A program made the translations under genes and the position numbers. A DNA stretch of 64,000 bases from Devosia sp. (lineage in GTDB: Bacteria > Pseudomonadota > Alphaproteobacteria > Rhizobiales > Devosiaceae). Below the pieces are notes generated by a model. The model saw nothing but the letters and a program-made list of their open reading frames with translations. It was not told the DNA's origin and did no database searches. The DNA lies in NCBI GenBank assembly GCA_017794705.1, contig CP051235.1:2419010-2483009 (forward strand), given 5' to 3'. Shown piece after piece: positions 44,029 to 52,813 of this stretch. The first letter of the stretch is position 1; each line of letters begins with the position of its first letter.

Positions 44029-44328
44029 ATGGGCGTCAAAGAAGCGATTTCGCAAAAACTCACCGAGAAGTTCGACCCCACCTATCTGGAGGTCATCGAC
44101 GAGTCTGAACGGCATCGCGGTCATGCGGGCTGGCGCGAGGGCGGAGAAACGCATTTTCGCGTCAGAATCGCAAGCGGGTATTTTGACCCTCTCTCGCGGG
44201 TTGCGCAACATAGGGCGGTGATGGACGCTCTTGAGGGCGAATTCAAGGCCGGGCTGCATGCGCTGCAAATCCAGATCGTGCCCGCCGATGGTCCGGTCAA
44301 TCCCTCCGTCAGGCAGCCACGGGCGTAA
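44029..44328 (+). CDS. bolA: BolA family protein
   Basis: A 99-residue BolA: KLTEKFDPTYLEVIDESERHRGHAGWREGGETHFRVRIASGYFDPLSRVAQHRAVMDAL contains the family's invariant H-x-G and H-R-x-V elements. BolA proteins partner monothiol glutaredoxins through a shared iron-sulfur cluster and may bind DNA. Divergent from the J-domain gene and convergent with the CorC-like gene, overlapping its 3' end by 20 bases. Confidence 0.94.
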   Translation: MGVKEAISQKLTEKFDPTYLEVIDESERHRGHAGWREGGETHFRVRIASGYFDPLSRVAQHRAVMDALEGEFKAGLHALQIQIVPADGPVNPSVRQPRA

Positions 44329-45577
44329 CGCGCAGCCGCGTCAGGCGGTTATGCGTCTTGCGCACGATCTTGAAACGGAAGCCGTGGAAGGTGAACTGCT
44401 GGCCCTGTTCGGGGATCGACTTGGTCTCGTGAATGACGAGGCCGGCGATGGTGGTCGCCTCGTCATCGGGCAGGTTCCAGTCGAGCGACCGGTTGACGTC
44501 GCGGATCGGCAATGACCCATCAATGAGGAAAGAGCCGTCGCTCTCGCGGGTGACGCCCTGCAGTTCGATGTCGTGCTCGTCGGCAATGTCGCCGACGATT
44601 TCTTCCAGAATGTCCTCAAGCGTGACCAGACCCTGCACCTCGCCATATTCATCGACGACCAGGGCGAAGTGCAGCTTTTCCTTCAAAAACGCGTTGAGCT
44701 GGGCCTGGGCCGAAGTGGTCTCGGGCACGAACCATGGCTTGATGGCGATCTTCTTCAGATCAATCGTGGACGTGTCGCCTTCGGTCTTGATCAGGGCGCG
44801 CAGTACATCCTTGGCGTGAATGACGCCGATGATTTCGTCCGGATCTCCATTGTAGAGCGGGATGCGGGTATAGGGACTTTCGAGCACCTGCTGCACCAGT
44901 TCGGCGGAAGGTTCGGTGATGTCGAGGGTCAGCATGCGGGTGCGGTGAACCATGACGTCCGAAACCTCGAGCTCGGAAAGATCGAGAATGCCGCCCAGCA
45001 TGTCGCGGTCGTGCTTGACCACTTCGCCCTCGGCATGCAGCAGGTCGACGGTGCCGCGGATTTCCTCGTTGCCGGTGAAGCCGGACCGGGTATCGTCGGT
45101 CTTGACGCCGATGAAATTGAGAATGTTGCGCACCAGCCACTGGATGACCATGGTCACCGGCGCAAAGACGATCACCACGGGCTGAATGAAACGGCCGACG
45201 GCCAGCGCAAAACTGTCCGGCTGGTTGATGGCCCAGGTCTTGGGCAGCACCTCGGAAAAGATGACGACGGCAAGGGTCATGCCGAGGGTGGCGTAGACCA
45301 CGCCGGTGTCGCCGAAGACGGAAATCAGCACGCCGGTCGCAAGTGAAGAGGCAAGGATGTTGACGAGGTTGTTGCCCAAAAGCAGCGCGCCGATCAGCCG
45401 TTCCTTGCTGACGGTCAGGCCCTCGACGACCATGGCGCGCTTGTCGCCATTGCGGGCAAGCTGATGGATGCGGGCACGCGAAGCTGCCGTGAGGGCGGTT
45501 TCCGAGCCTGAAAAGAAGGCGCTGAGCATCAACAGTATGATGATCGCAGCGATGGGAATCCAAATGACCGTGGTCAC
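44309..45577 (-). CDS. HlyC/CorC family transporter (DUF21, CBS pair, CorC_HlyC domains)
   Basis: A 422-residue membrane protein: DUF21 transmembrane domain (about 1-190; SAFFSGSETALTAASRARIHQLA, ILASSLATGVLI), a CBS pair (about 205-330; VMVHRTRMLTLDI and LHFALVVDEYGEVQGLVTLEDILEEIVG), and a CorC_HlyC domain (about 340-420). Relatives take part in magnesium or cobalt efflux. Its ATG overlaps the aroB stop by 4 bases, so aroK-aroB-corC-like form one operon, the usual order in Hyphomicrobiales. Confidence 0.93.
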   Translation of the reverse strand: MTTVIWIPIAAIIILLMLSAFFSGSETALTAASRARIHQLARNGDKRAMVVEGLTVSKERLIGALLLGNNLVNILASSLATGVLISVFGDTGVVYATLGMTLAVVIFSEVLPKTWAINQPDSFALAVGRFIQPVVIVFAPVTMVIQWLVRNILNFIGVKTDDTRSGFTGNEEIRGTVDLLHAEGEVVKHDRDMLGGILDLSELEVSDVMVHRTRMLTLDITEPSAELVQQVLESPYTRIPLYNGDPDEIIGVIHAKDVLRALIKTEGDTSTIDLKKIAIKPWFVPETTSAQAQLNAFLKEKLHFALVVDEYGEVQGLVTLEDILEEIVGDIADEHDIELQGVTRESDGSFLIDGSLPIRDVNRSLDWNLPDDEATTIAGLVIHETKSIPEQGQQFTFHGFRFKIVRKTHNRLTRLRVTPVAA

Positions 45578-46692
45578 TTTTTGCGCATCTCCTCAAGGAA
45601 TGCAGAAACGTCGGACGGCTCGACATCCTTCTCGATGAAGGACTGGCCGATGCCCCGGGTCAGGATAAAGGTCAGCGCGCCGCGCGTCACCTTCTTGTCC
45701 TGGGCGATATGGTGCATGAGTGTATCGGTGTCAGCCAGTTCGCCGGGAATGTCTGCCAATGTGGTGGGCAGGCCGGCGGATTTCAAATGGTGGGCGACAC
45801 GCGAAGTGTCTTGCCCGGGGGCCAGACCAAGTTTGGCTGAAAAACCGTGCGCCAGCACCATGCCGATGGCGACCCCTTCGCCGTGCAGCAGGCGGTCCGA
45901 ATAGCCGGTGGCGGCTTCGAGCGCGTGTCCGAATGTATGGCCGAGATTGAGCAGGGCGCGGGCGCCTGCCTCTTTCTCGTCGGCGATGACAAAGCGGGCC
46001 TTGGCTGCGCAGGAACGGGCAATGGCCTCGGCGCGGGCCGGGCCGGCGGCGCGAATGTCCTTCAAATTGTCTTCAAGCCAGAAGAAAAACTCTGCATCGT
46101 CGATGAGTCCGTATTTGGCGACCTCGGCATAGCCGGCGGCGAACTGGCGGTCGGGCAGGGTGGTGAGTGTATCGAGGTCGGCCAACACCAGTCTGGGCTG
46201 ATGGAATGCGCCGACGAGGTTCTTGCCGAATTTGGTGTTGATGCCGGTCTTGCCGCCGACCGAGGAATCCACCTGCGCCAGAAGCGAGGTGGGCAATTGC
46301 ACAAACCCCATGCCGCGTCGCGTGATCGCCGCTGCGAATCCCGCCAGATCACCTACAACGCCGCCGCCCAGCGCCAGGATGATGTCGCCACGCTCCAGCC
46401 GTGCGTGCAGGATTTCGTCCAGCACTGCGGTCAGCTGCTCATAGCTCTTGGACTTTTCGCCGTTGGGCACCGTGATCGTGGCGAAGTCGCACCCGGCGGC
46501 GGCCAAAGAGGCCGTCAGACGGGGAAGCTGGTGGCGGGCCACCTCGCTGTCGGTGACAATGCCAAAACGGGCGCCGGGAAACATGTGCTTGAGCCGCTCG
46601 CCCGCTTCCTCCAGCAAGCCATGACCGATGACAATGTCATAGGCCCGGTCGCCGAGCGGGATGTGGACGGTCTGGTGGGTCTCACTTGTCAT
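45574..46692 (-). CDS. aroB: 3-dehydroquinate synthase
   Basis: A 372-residue NAD-dependent enzyme of the shikimate pathway (DAHP to 3-dehydroquinate). Motifs: NGEKSKSYEQLTAVLDEIL, ALGGGVVGDLAGFAAAITRRGMGFVQLPTSLLAQVDSSVGGKTGIN and the metal-binding His region NLGHTFGHALEA. The ATG at 46690-46692 fits the family N-terminus and overlaps the end of aroK; a longer open frame extends antisense into nothing useful. Second gene of aroK-aroB-corC-like operon. Confidence 0.96.
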   Translation of the reverse strand: MTSETHQTVHIPLGDRAYDIVIGHGLLEEAGERLKHMFPGARFGIVTDSEVARHQLPRLTASLAAAGCDFATITVPNGEKSKSYEQLTAVLDEILHARLERGDIILALGGGVVGDLAGFAAAITRRGMGFVQLPTSLLAQVDSSVGGKTGINTKFGKNLVGAFHQPRLVLADLDTLTTLPDRQFAAGYAEVAKYGLIDDAEFFFWLEDNLKDIRAAGPARAEAIARSCAAKARFVIADEKEAGARALLNLGHTFGHALEAATGYSDRLLHGEGVAIGMVLAHGFSAKLGLAPGQDTSRVAHHLKSAGLPTTLADIPGELADTDTLMHHIAQDKKVTRGALTFILTRGIGQSFIEKDVEPSDVSAFLEEMRKK

Positions 46693-47290
46693 TGGCGGCA
46701 GCTTCCTCAGTCTGCAAGGGCTCAAGGTGCTCGATAAGCCCATCAATAATGGCATCCGCGACCACATCGTGCGGCACATCCTTGGAGGTGACGGTTAGGT
46801 CCGCAAGGGCATAGGTGGGATAGCGCGCGTCCATCAACTGCTTCAGCGTCTCCTTGGGATTGGGCGTTTGCAGCAGCGGCCGGGTCGGTCGGCGTGAGAC
46901 GCGGGCAAACAAGAGATCGATATCGGCATTGATCCAGACGGAAAAGCCTTCCTGCCTGATCAGGTCGCGGGTGGCCTCAGACATGAAGGCGCCGCCGCCT
47001 GTAGCCAGCACGGTCTTTTCATCGCGCAACAGACGGGCGATGACACGCGCTTCTCCAGAGCGAAACTCCTCTTCGCCATGTTCGGCGAAGAAATCACTGA
47101 TCGACATGCCGGCGGCGGTTTCGATCTCGGTGTCGCTGTCGACGAAATTCCAGCCCAACTTTGTCGCCAGCCGGCGGCCGACAGACGACTTGCCCGCACC
47201 CATCATGCCGATCAGCACGATCGGGCGATGCTGCAGCAGGCGCAGCGCCTGTTCGATGCGGCTGCGGGTTTTGGACTTGGCGCGGCTCAC
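46682..47290 (-). CDS. aroK: Shikimate kinase
   Basis: A 202-residue kinase phosphorylating shikimate with ATP. P-loop GMMGAGKSS at residues 28-36, followed by RRLATKLGWNFVDSDTEIE (Asp-rich shikimate-binding segment), TGGGAFMS and RPLL near the lid. Start is GTG. Upstream, on the minus strand, TTGACA (47340-47345) and a 13-base palindrome (GGTCCT-C-AGGACC, 47325-47337) lie where a promoter or operator would be, but the -10 is poor. First gene of the operon with aroB, which it overlaps. Confidence 0.95.
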   Translation of the reverse strand: MSRAKSKTRSRIEQALRLLQHRPIVLIGMMGAGKSSVGRRLATKLGWNFVDSDTEIETAAGMSISDFFAEHGEEEFRSGEARVIARLLRDEKTVLATGGGAFMSEATRDLIRQEGFSVWINADIDLLFARVSRRPTRPLLQTPNPKETLKQLMDARYPTYALADLTVTSKDVPHDVVADAIIDGLIEHLEPLQTEEAAANDK

Positions 47291-47421
47291 GCGGTGATCT
47301 CCGGTTCTCGGCGTGGGTTGAAGCGGTCCTCAGGACCATTGTCAAGCAAGGCAACGGGGTTGAAACTTGATCGAAACTTTCACTTGCGACAATAGTGACG
47401 CCGCAAAAGGAGCCCCGCCAT

Positions 47422-47568
47422 ATGCCCACACTCATCCGGTTTCTGATCGTGCTGCTGTTTCTGGCCGGTCTGGTGTTCGGGGGGATGATCGCCCTGACGG
47501 TGCTGGTTGAGCCGCCTGCGGAAGAAGTGATCGTCAGGGTGCCGGTCACTGATTTGCTGGGTGACTAG
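47422..47568 (+). CDS. Small single-pass membrane protein, 48 residues
   Basis: Forty-eight codons from ATG 47422 to TAG 47566-47568, with an AAAGGAG ribosome-binding site at good distance. One hydrophobic helix occupies residues about 4-28 ([20 protein letters not shown]), followed by [15 protein letters not shown]. Small proteins with this helix-then-V-E-P-x-x-x-x-x-x-V-R-V-P layout occur between aroK and xerD in many Hyphomicrobiales. It is 2 bases upstream of xerD, so they are co-transcribed. Function unknown. Confidence 0.8.
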   Translation: MPTLIRFLIVLLFLAGLVFGGMIALTVLVEPPAEEVIVRVPVTDLLGD

Positions 47569-47570
47569 GC

Positions 47571-48509
47571 ATGTCCGCGTCAGAGGCGCATCTGGCCGAA
47601 GCCTTTCTGGAAATGATGAGCGCCGAACGCGGGGCGGCGGCCAACACGATCGAGGCCTATCGGCGCGATCTTGAAGATTACCTGGGGTTCCTGACCGCGA
47701 AAAAGAGCGCGCCGACGCGCGCCACCTCGCAGCTTGTGAATGATTATCTGGCAGGCCTTGGGGAACAGGGCCTGTCGCCGGCAAGTTCGTCGAGGCGCCT
47801 CAGCGCGGTGCGCCAGTTCCACAAGTTTTTGTGCGCCGATGCGATCCGCGGCGATGATCCGACCCGGCTCGCCGAGCGGCCCCGGCCGCGCCGCGGCCTG
47901 CCCAAGGTGCTGTCGCGGGGTGAGGTGGACTTGTTGTTTCGCGCAGCCGAGACCGAACTAGCAGAAGCTGAAGGGCGTGACGGGGAGCGGGCGCAGCGCC
48001 TTCTGGCACTGCTTGAACTGCTCTATGCGACCGGCATGCGGGTCAGTGAACTGATTTCGCTGAAACGGGCGCAGGTGATGCGTGACGCGGCATATCTGTC
48101 GATCACCGGCAAGGGCGGTCGTGAGCGGATCGTGCCGCTCAATGATGGTGCGCGCGATGCGGTGCGGGCCTATCTTGCCGCGGTGCCGCCTTCGCGCTTC
48201 CTGTTTCCGGCAAAGGGCGAGGATGGATATCTGTCGCGGCAGGTGTTTGCCCGTGAGCTCAAGGACCTGGCGGTGCGGGCCGGCCTGCCAGCGGCCAAGG
48301 TTTCTCCGCACGTATTGCGCCATGCCTTTGCCAGTCACCTCCTCGAAGGCGGGGCGGACCTGAGGGTGGTGCAGACGCTGCTGGGTCATGCTGACATTTC
48401 CACCACGCAGATCTACACCCATGTTCTGGACGAGCGCTTGCGGCGGCTGGTGGAGGACAATCACCCGCTTTCAAAGGCGCTTCAGGGCAAAGCGGCCGGC
48501 AGTGCTTGA
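47571..48509 (+). CDS. xerD: Tyrosine recombinase XerD
   Basis: A 312-residue site-specific recombinase that, with XerC, resolves chromosome dimers at dif. N-terminal SAM-like core-binding domain (about 10-95) and C-terminal catalytic domain with the active residues in place: Arg in [10 protein letters not shown], Lys in [10 protein letters not shown]-x-x-R in [10 protein letters not shown], His in LLGHADIS and the nucleophile Tyr in TTQIYTHV. Housekeeping position next to aroK, divergent from it, argues against a mobile-element integrase. Confidence 0.95.
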   Translation: MSASEAHLAEAFLEMMSAERGAAANTIEAYRRDLEDYLGFLTAKKSAPTRATSQLVNDYLAGLGEQGLSPASSSRRLSAVRQFHKFLCADAIRGDDPTRLAERPRPRRGLPKVLSRGEVDLLFRAAETELAEAEGRDGERAQRLLALLELLYATGMRVSELISLKRAQVMRDAAYLSITGKGGRERIVPLNDGARDAVRAYLAAVPPSRFLFPAKGEDGYLSRQVFARELKDLAVRAGLPAAKVSPHVLRHAFASHLLEGGADLRVVQTLLGHADISTTQIYTHVLDERLRRLVEDNHPLSKALQGKAAGSA

Positions 48510-48590
48510 CACGGGCCGATGGCTTGACCACTTTCCAGCCCGCCGCGCCCGGCCTATTCTGGGTCCGAGTTCACCTGTTCTGAGGTTTCA

Positions 48591-49553
48591 ATGTCGACGC
48601 TGTCCTATCTTGATTTTGAAAAGCCCGTGGCCGAGTTGCAGGGCAAGATCAGCGAGCTGGAACAGATTGGCGACAGCGAACAGGCGGTGGACGTTGATGA
48701 AGAGCTGGCCCGGCTAAGGACGCGGGCCGAAGACGCGCTTGCCGATATTTATTCCAAGCTGACCCCCTGGCAGAAAACGCAGGTGGCCCGGCATCCTTCG
48801 CGGCCGCATTTTTCGGACTATGCCAGGCATCTGCTGACCGAGTGGACGCCGCTGGCCGGTGACCGGAAATATTCTGAGGACGCGGCGGTTCAGGCCGGAC
48901 TGGCCCGGTTCAACGGACAGTCGGTGGCGGTGATCGGGCAGGAAAAGGGCTCGAACACGGAATCGCGGCTGACCCACAATTTCGGCATGGCACGGCCGGA
49001 AGGCTATCGCAAGGCGGTCCGGATCATGGACATGGCCGACCGGTTTGACATTCCTGTCCTCAGTTTCGTGGACACGGCAGGGGCATGGCCGGGGATCGGA
49101 GCCGAGGAGCGCGGACAGGCCGAGGCGATTGCGCGTTCTACCGAGAAATGCCTTGAGATCGGCGTGCCGAACCTGGCCATTATTGTTGGCGAAGGCGGCT
49201 CGGGGGGCGCCATTGCGATCGCCACAGCCAACAAGGTGCTGATGCTGCAGCACGCGATTTATTCGGTGATTTCGCCGGAGGCGGGGGCCTCGATCCTGTT
49301 CCGCGATGCGGGGCGGGCGCAGGACATGGCGGCGGCGCAAAAGATCACCGCCCAGGACCTGGCGGAACTCAAGGTCATCGACGGCATCATCGAGGAGCCT
49401 GTGGGCGGCGCACACCGGCATATCGAGACGATCATGGCTTCGTGCCGGGCGGAGATCAGCAAGTTCCTTGAAGAGTTCTCCGGTATGCCGCGCGACAAGG
49501 TGCGAGAGCACCGCCGAGACAAATTTTTGTCGATTGGCCGCACTCTGGCCTGA
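48591..49553 (+). CDS. accA: Acetyl-CoA carboxylase carboxyltransferase subunit alpha
   Basis: A 320-residue subunit that with AccD transfers CO2 from carboxybiotin to acetyl-CoA to form malonyl-CoA. N-terminal YLDFEKPVAELQGKISEL coiled region, then LARHPSRPHF-type and RPEGYRKAVRIMDMADRF segments and the oxyanion/glycine motifs VGEGGSGGAIAI and ISPEAGASILFRD. Length matches bacterial AccA. Follows xerD by 81 bases in the same direction, a conserved pair in this order. Confidence 0.96.
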   Translation: MSTLSYLDFEKPVAELQGKISELEQIGDSEQAVDVDEELARLRTRAEDALADIYSKLTPWQKTQVARHPSRPHFSDYARHLLTEWTPLAGDRKYSEDAAVQAGLARFNGQSVAVIGQEKGSNTESRLTHNFGMARPEGYRKAVRIMDMADRFDIPVLSFVDTAGAWPGIGAEERGQAEAIARSTEKCLEIGVPNLAIIVGEGGSGGAIAIATANKVLMLQHAIYSVISPEAGASILFRDAGRAQDMAAAQKITAQDLAELKVIDGIIEEPVGGAHRHIETIMASCRAEISKFLEEFSGMPRDKVREHRRDKFLSIGRTLA

Positions 49554-49680
49554 TTGTTCACCCTCATGTGAGGTTCTGGCTGGAGCAACGGCAAACATGC
49601 TAATGCACCGGCAGATTCAGGGCTTGCTAACCATCAATCTATAGGCTGGCCGGACGTTTGAGTTGGGGAATATTCAAGTC

Positions 49681-50760
49681 GTGAAGATCTTCAAACTGCT
49701 GCGCGTACTCGGCGCCCTGATGTTCATGGGGGCGCTGGCAGCCTGTTCCGGGCTTGTGGAGGGCGATGGACGGCACCTGGTGCCGCTCGATAGCCAGGTG
49801 ACAGCTGCTCTGCGCAACATGGGCTCCTCGCCGGGTGCCGGCATGATGGTGCGCATCTACAAGGAAGAGGCGGAACTGGAGGTCTGGAAAGAGGTCGCCG
49901 ACGGTTCCTACCGCCTGTTCAAGACCTATGAGATTTGCGCTTATTCCGGCGGGCTGGGGCCGAAATTGCGCGAAGGCGACCGGCAGTCGCCGGAAGGGTT
50001 CTACAATATCTCGCCGGGCCTGATGAATCCCCGCTCGAACTACTATCTCGCCTTCAACATGGGCTATCCCAACAAGTTCGACCGGGCGCATGGGCGTACC
50101 GGGTCAAACCTGATGGTGCACGGCGCCTGTTCATCTGCCGGCTGTTATTCGATGACCGACGAGCAGATTGCCGAAATCTATGCGCTGGCGCGCGAGACGC
50201 TGGCCGGGGGCAACAATACATTTCAGGTGCAGGCCTATCCGTTCCGGATGACGGCGGAGAATTTTGCCCGCCACCGCGACAATGAAAACATTTCCTATTG
50301 GCGCAACCTGCAGACCGGGTACCTGAGTTCGGAAGTCGAGCGGGGGCCCGCTGACTGGGATGTGTGCGGCGGTGAATATGTGTTCAACGCCCGCAGCGCA
50401 TCGGGTCAGCCGCTTGATGCGCGGGCAGCCTGCCCGGCGCTGGAGCGGGATACGGCGATTGTGGCACAGGTCAATGCGCTTCAGGCCGAGCAGATGTCAG
50501 CCTATCAGGTGGCGGTGGCCGACATTGAGGCGATCGAGGCACGCCGGGCCGAGGAGGCAGCGCGGGCCGAAGCCAACCGGATTGCCATGGAACAGCGCAC
50601 CGAGGCCGTCAACGAGGCGGTCAGTGGCGTGTTCACCGGCGTCGGCGACTTCTTTGGTGGTCTGTTCGGCGGCGGCACGTCGACGCCTCAACCTGCTACG
50701 GTTCCGCCAAACAACGAGACCATCGTGGCCCCGATCCCGGCGCCGCCGATCCGTAGCTAA
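49681..50760 (+). CDS. L,D-transpeptidase family lipoprotein (YkuD domain)
   Basis: A 359-residue exported protein. The signal peptide ends at a lipobox (ALAAC), followed by a YkuD-type catalytic region (about 45-185) with the active-site motif MVHGACSSAGCYSM (Cys in SxGC). A long Ala/Glu-rich coiled region (about 270-315) and a Gly/Pro-rich tail follow. It probably links peptidoglycan peptides or modifies them. The GTG at 49681 gives the best signal sequence; TTG 49663 is the alternative. The stop overlaps the convergent SLC13 gene end by 4 bases. Confidence 0.9.
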   Translation: MKIFKLLRVLGALMFMGALAACSGLVEGDGRHLVPLDSQVTAALRNMGSSPGAGMMVRIYKEEAELEVWKEVADGSYRLFKTYEICAYSGGLGPKLREGDRQSPEGFYNISPGLMNPRSNYYLAFNMGYPNKFDRAHGRTGSNLMVHGACSSAGCYSMTDEQIAEIYALARETLAGGNNTFQVQAYPFRMTAENFARHRDNENISYWRNLQTGYLSSEVERGPADWDVCGGEYVFNARSASGQPLDARAACPALERDTAIVAQVNALQAEQMSAYQVAVADIEAIEARRAEEAARAEANRIAMEQRTEAVNEAVSGVFTGVGDFFGGLFGGGTSTPQPATVPPNNETIVAPIPAPPIRS

Positions 50761-52532
50761 AGCGGCCAGACCAAGAGGATCATCGGCACGGCAACCGCGG
50801 TGACGATGATTTCAAGCGGCAGGCCCATGCGCCAGTAATCGCCGAACGAATAGCCGCCGGGGCCAAGGATCAGCATATTGTTCTTGTGCCCGATCGGGGT
50901 GAGGAAGGCGCAACTGGCGCCAACCGCCACGGCCATCAGGAAGGCATCCGGATTGGTGCCGAGGGCCGCCGCGAGTTGCAGCGCAATGGGGGCGGCGATG
51001 ATTGCGGTGGCGGTGTTGTTGAGCACATCGGACAGGGTCATGGTGGTGATAAGGATCACTGCAACGGCCACCCATCCGGGCAGGTTCATGGACGCGTCGG
51101 CGAGCGCATTGGCGATCAGCAGGGTGCCGCCGGAGCTTTCCAGCGCCGCGCCGAGCGGGATCATCGAGCCGAGCAGCACGATCACCGGCCATTCCACGCT
51201 GTCATAAAGCTCACGAAGCGGCAGGATGTCGAACAGCACCAGTCCGATGGCGACGAAGGCCAGGGCGATGGGCAGCGGAATGAGGCCGATAGCGGCCGCC
51301 ACGATGGCAGCGGCAAACATGCCGATTGCCCCGTAAGCCTTGTCGTGGCGGGTCACGGCGAGGTTACGGCTGGCCATGGGGTGAGCGCCCATGCGCTGCA
51401 GGGCAGCATTGATGCCGTTCGCGGGCCCCAACAGCAGCAGCACGTCGCCGGCATGCAATTCGGTGCGGCGGATACGCTCCTTGACCGTCTTGCCCATGCG
51501 CGACAGGCCGATCAGGGACAGGTCGTAGGCGCGCAGCATTTGCACCTGGTTGGCGGAGCGGCCGATCAGGCGGCTGTCGCGGGCGATCACCGCCTCGGTG
51601 ATCTGCAGGTCTGACGACAGTTCGGCGATCTGGCCGGACTTGCCCTGAAACTTGACGCCGGTGGCGCCGGAAAAACTGTCAAGGGAATCTGCGGCGCCCT
51701 GCACGACCAGAATGTCGTTGGCAGCAATCTCGGCTGAGCGGGCGCGGCCGGGCAGTCGATCTCCCTTGCGGATCAGGCCGAGCACAAGGCAGTCATTGTC
51801 GTCGGCGATTTCATCGAGGTCGCGGACCTTCTGGCCGATGATCTTGGAGCTCTCCGACACAACCATTTCCGAGGTGTAATTGTCATCGCTTTCAAGTTCG
51901 GCATTGGCGCCCTTGTCGCCGACATGGTCGGGGATCAGCCGCCAGCCGATGAAGGCGATGAACAACAGACCGATCGCGGCGGTCGTCACGCCGACGGGGG
52001 CGAAGTCGAACATGGCGAAAGGTTCGCCCAGTGCTTCGCTGCGGTAGGAGGCGATGATGATGTTCGGCGGCGTGCCGATCAGCGTGGCAAGTCCGCCGAG
52101 GATGGTGGCAAAGCTCAAAGGCATCAGGGATTTGGCGGGGCTGCGTCCGGCCTGTTTGGCGGCCTGTATGTCGACCGGCATCAAAAGGGCGAGGGCGGCG
52201 ACATTGTTCATGAAAGCCGAGAGCACGCCTGCGAGCGAGCCGAACAGGGCGATATGCGTGCCCAGCTGCCGCGTGCGGTCGATGGCGACGCGGGTGATCA
52301 GGTCGACCCCGCCCGAGCGGGTGAGGCCGGCGGAAATGATCAGCACGAGGGCGACGATGACTGTGGCTTCGTGGCCAAAGCCGGAAAAGGCGATTTCGTG
52401 GGGCACCACGCCGATGGCAACGCCGACGGCCAGCGCGGTGAAAGCCACCAGATCGTAGCGCCAGCGCCCCCACAACAGCCCGACCAGCACCAGGCCGATG
52501 AGCGTGAAAAGAATGATCTGTTCCTGAGTCAC
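50757..52532 (-). CDS. SLC13 family permease with two TrkA-C (RCK_C) domains
   Basis: A 591-residue anion symporter of the DASS/SLC13 type. The first half has membrane helices with NNVAALALLMPVDIQAAK and TLIGTPPNII, then a cytoplasmic insert (about 185-375) with two RCK_C/TrkA-C domains (SEMVVSESSKIIGQKVRDL and LQITEAVIARDSRLIGRSANQV), then a second membrane half (LNNTATAIIAAPIALQLAAAL, ASCAFLTPIGHKNN). Relatives move sulfate or carboxylates. The GTG at 52532 has GGGA 8 bases upstream and is preferred over an ATG further upstream. Its leader contains hairpins and a terminator-like element (52602-52628). Confidence 0.88.
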   Translation of the reverse strand: MTQEQIILFTLIGLVLVGLLWGRWRYDLVAFTALAVGVAIGVVPHEIAFSGFGHEATVIVALVLIISAGLTRSGGVDLITRVAIDRTRQLGTHIALFGSLAGVLSAFMNNVAALALLMPVDIQAAKQAGRSPAKSLMPLSFATILGGLATLIGTPPNIIIASYRSEALGEPFAMFDFAPVGVTTAAIGLLFIAFIGWRLIPDHVGDKGANAELESDDNYTSEMVVSESSKIIGQKVRDLDEIADDNDCLVLGLIRKGDRLPGRARSAEIAANDILVVQGAADSLDSFSGATGVKFQGKSGQIAELSSDLQITEAVIARDSRLIGRSANQVQMLRAYDLSLIGLSRMGKTVKERIRRTELHAGDVLLLLGPANGINAALQRMGAHPMASRNLAVTRHDKAYGAIGMFAAAIVAAAIGLIPLPIALAFVAIGLVLFDILPLRELYDSVEWPVIVLLGSMIPLGAALESSGGTLLIANALADASMNLPGWVAVAVILITTMTLSDVLNNTATAIIAAPIALQLAAALGTNPDAFLMAVAVGASCAFLTPIGHKNNMLILGPGGYSFGDYWRMGLPLEIIVTAVAVPMILLVWPL

Positions 52533-52601
52533 TACCGCAAATCCCGTTTGGTTCGGCCCGAGCATGAAAGATGCAAGGTTCCGGTGCAACCGGGATGGAA
52601 T

Positions 52602-52628
52602 GAAAAATGGGCGGTCCTGAGACCGCCC
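52602..52628 (-). terminator. Terminator-like hairpin in the leader of the SLC13 gene
   Basis: Stem GGGCGGTC (52609-52616) with GACCGCCC (52621-52628), loop of 4, followed on the minus strand by ATTTTT (plus A5 at 52603-52607). This is a good intrinsic terminator, but it lies 70 bases upstream of the SLC13 start codon and no minus-strand gene ends there, so it probably acts as an attenuator or ends a small RNA. A second hairpin (52649-52671) precedes it in the leader. Confidence 0.7.
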
Positions 52629-52648
52629 GGAGTTTTGGAGTTCTGCTG

Positions 52649-52671
52649 CATGGACAAGCGTTTGTCACATG
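52649..52671 (-). promoter_or_regulatory. Leader hairpin upstream of the terminator-like stem
   Basis: CATGGACAA (52649-52657) pairs with TTGTC-A-CATG (52662-52671) around a GCGT loop, giving a 9-base stem with one bulge. It sits 20 bases before the terminator-like stem in the direction of SLC13 transcription. Together they suggest a structured, possibly ligand- or protein-controlled 5' leader. Confidence 0.45.
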
Positions 52672-52741
52672 AATGACTGCAGGTTCACACTAACCGGCAG
52701 CCATGAAGCAAGTTTTCGATCAATGGCTAAAGTTTGAAGTT

Positions 52742-52757
52742 TCAAGCGGCCGCTTGA
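52742..52757. promoter_or_regulatory. Perfect 16-bp palindrome at divergent promoter
   Basis: TCAAGCGG and its exact complement CCGCTTGA lie back to back. The right end overlaps the -35 of the ArsR operon promoter. TTGACTGTCAA just to the right is itself symmetric and offers a TTGACA for the minus strand, so both the SLC13 gene and the ArsR operon may start here. The palindrome is a strong operator candidate for the ArsR protein or another dimeric regulator. Confidence 0.55.
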
Positions 52758-52782
52758 CTGTCAATTCGTTCTTATGTATATA
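52754..52782 (+). promoter_or_regulatory. Sigma-70-type promoter of the ArsR operon
   Basis: TTGACT (52754-52759), 17-base spacer, TATATA (52777-52782), in an A/T-rich stretch that is rare in this genome. The ArsR start codon is 32 bases downstream. The 16-bp palindrome overlaps the -35 and a further imperfect inverted repeat lies around 52774-52812, so autoregulation is likely. Confidence 0.7.
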
Positions 52783-52813
52783 ACCAAAAAGTTTTATAAC
52801 AGCGTGGTTACAT

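Noticed and set aside
47571..48509. Tyrosine recombinase as evidence for a mobile element
   Set aside because: Length, motifs and the aroK/accA context identify it as housekeeping XerD.
52746..52753. NotI-type GCGGCCGC as a cloning or vector artefact
   Set aside because: It is the centre of a longer natural 16-bp palindrome inside a consistent promoter region and the flanks are normal genome sequence.
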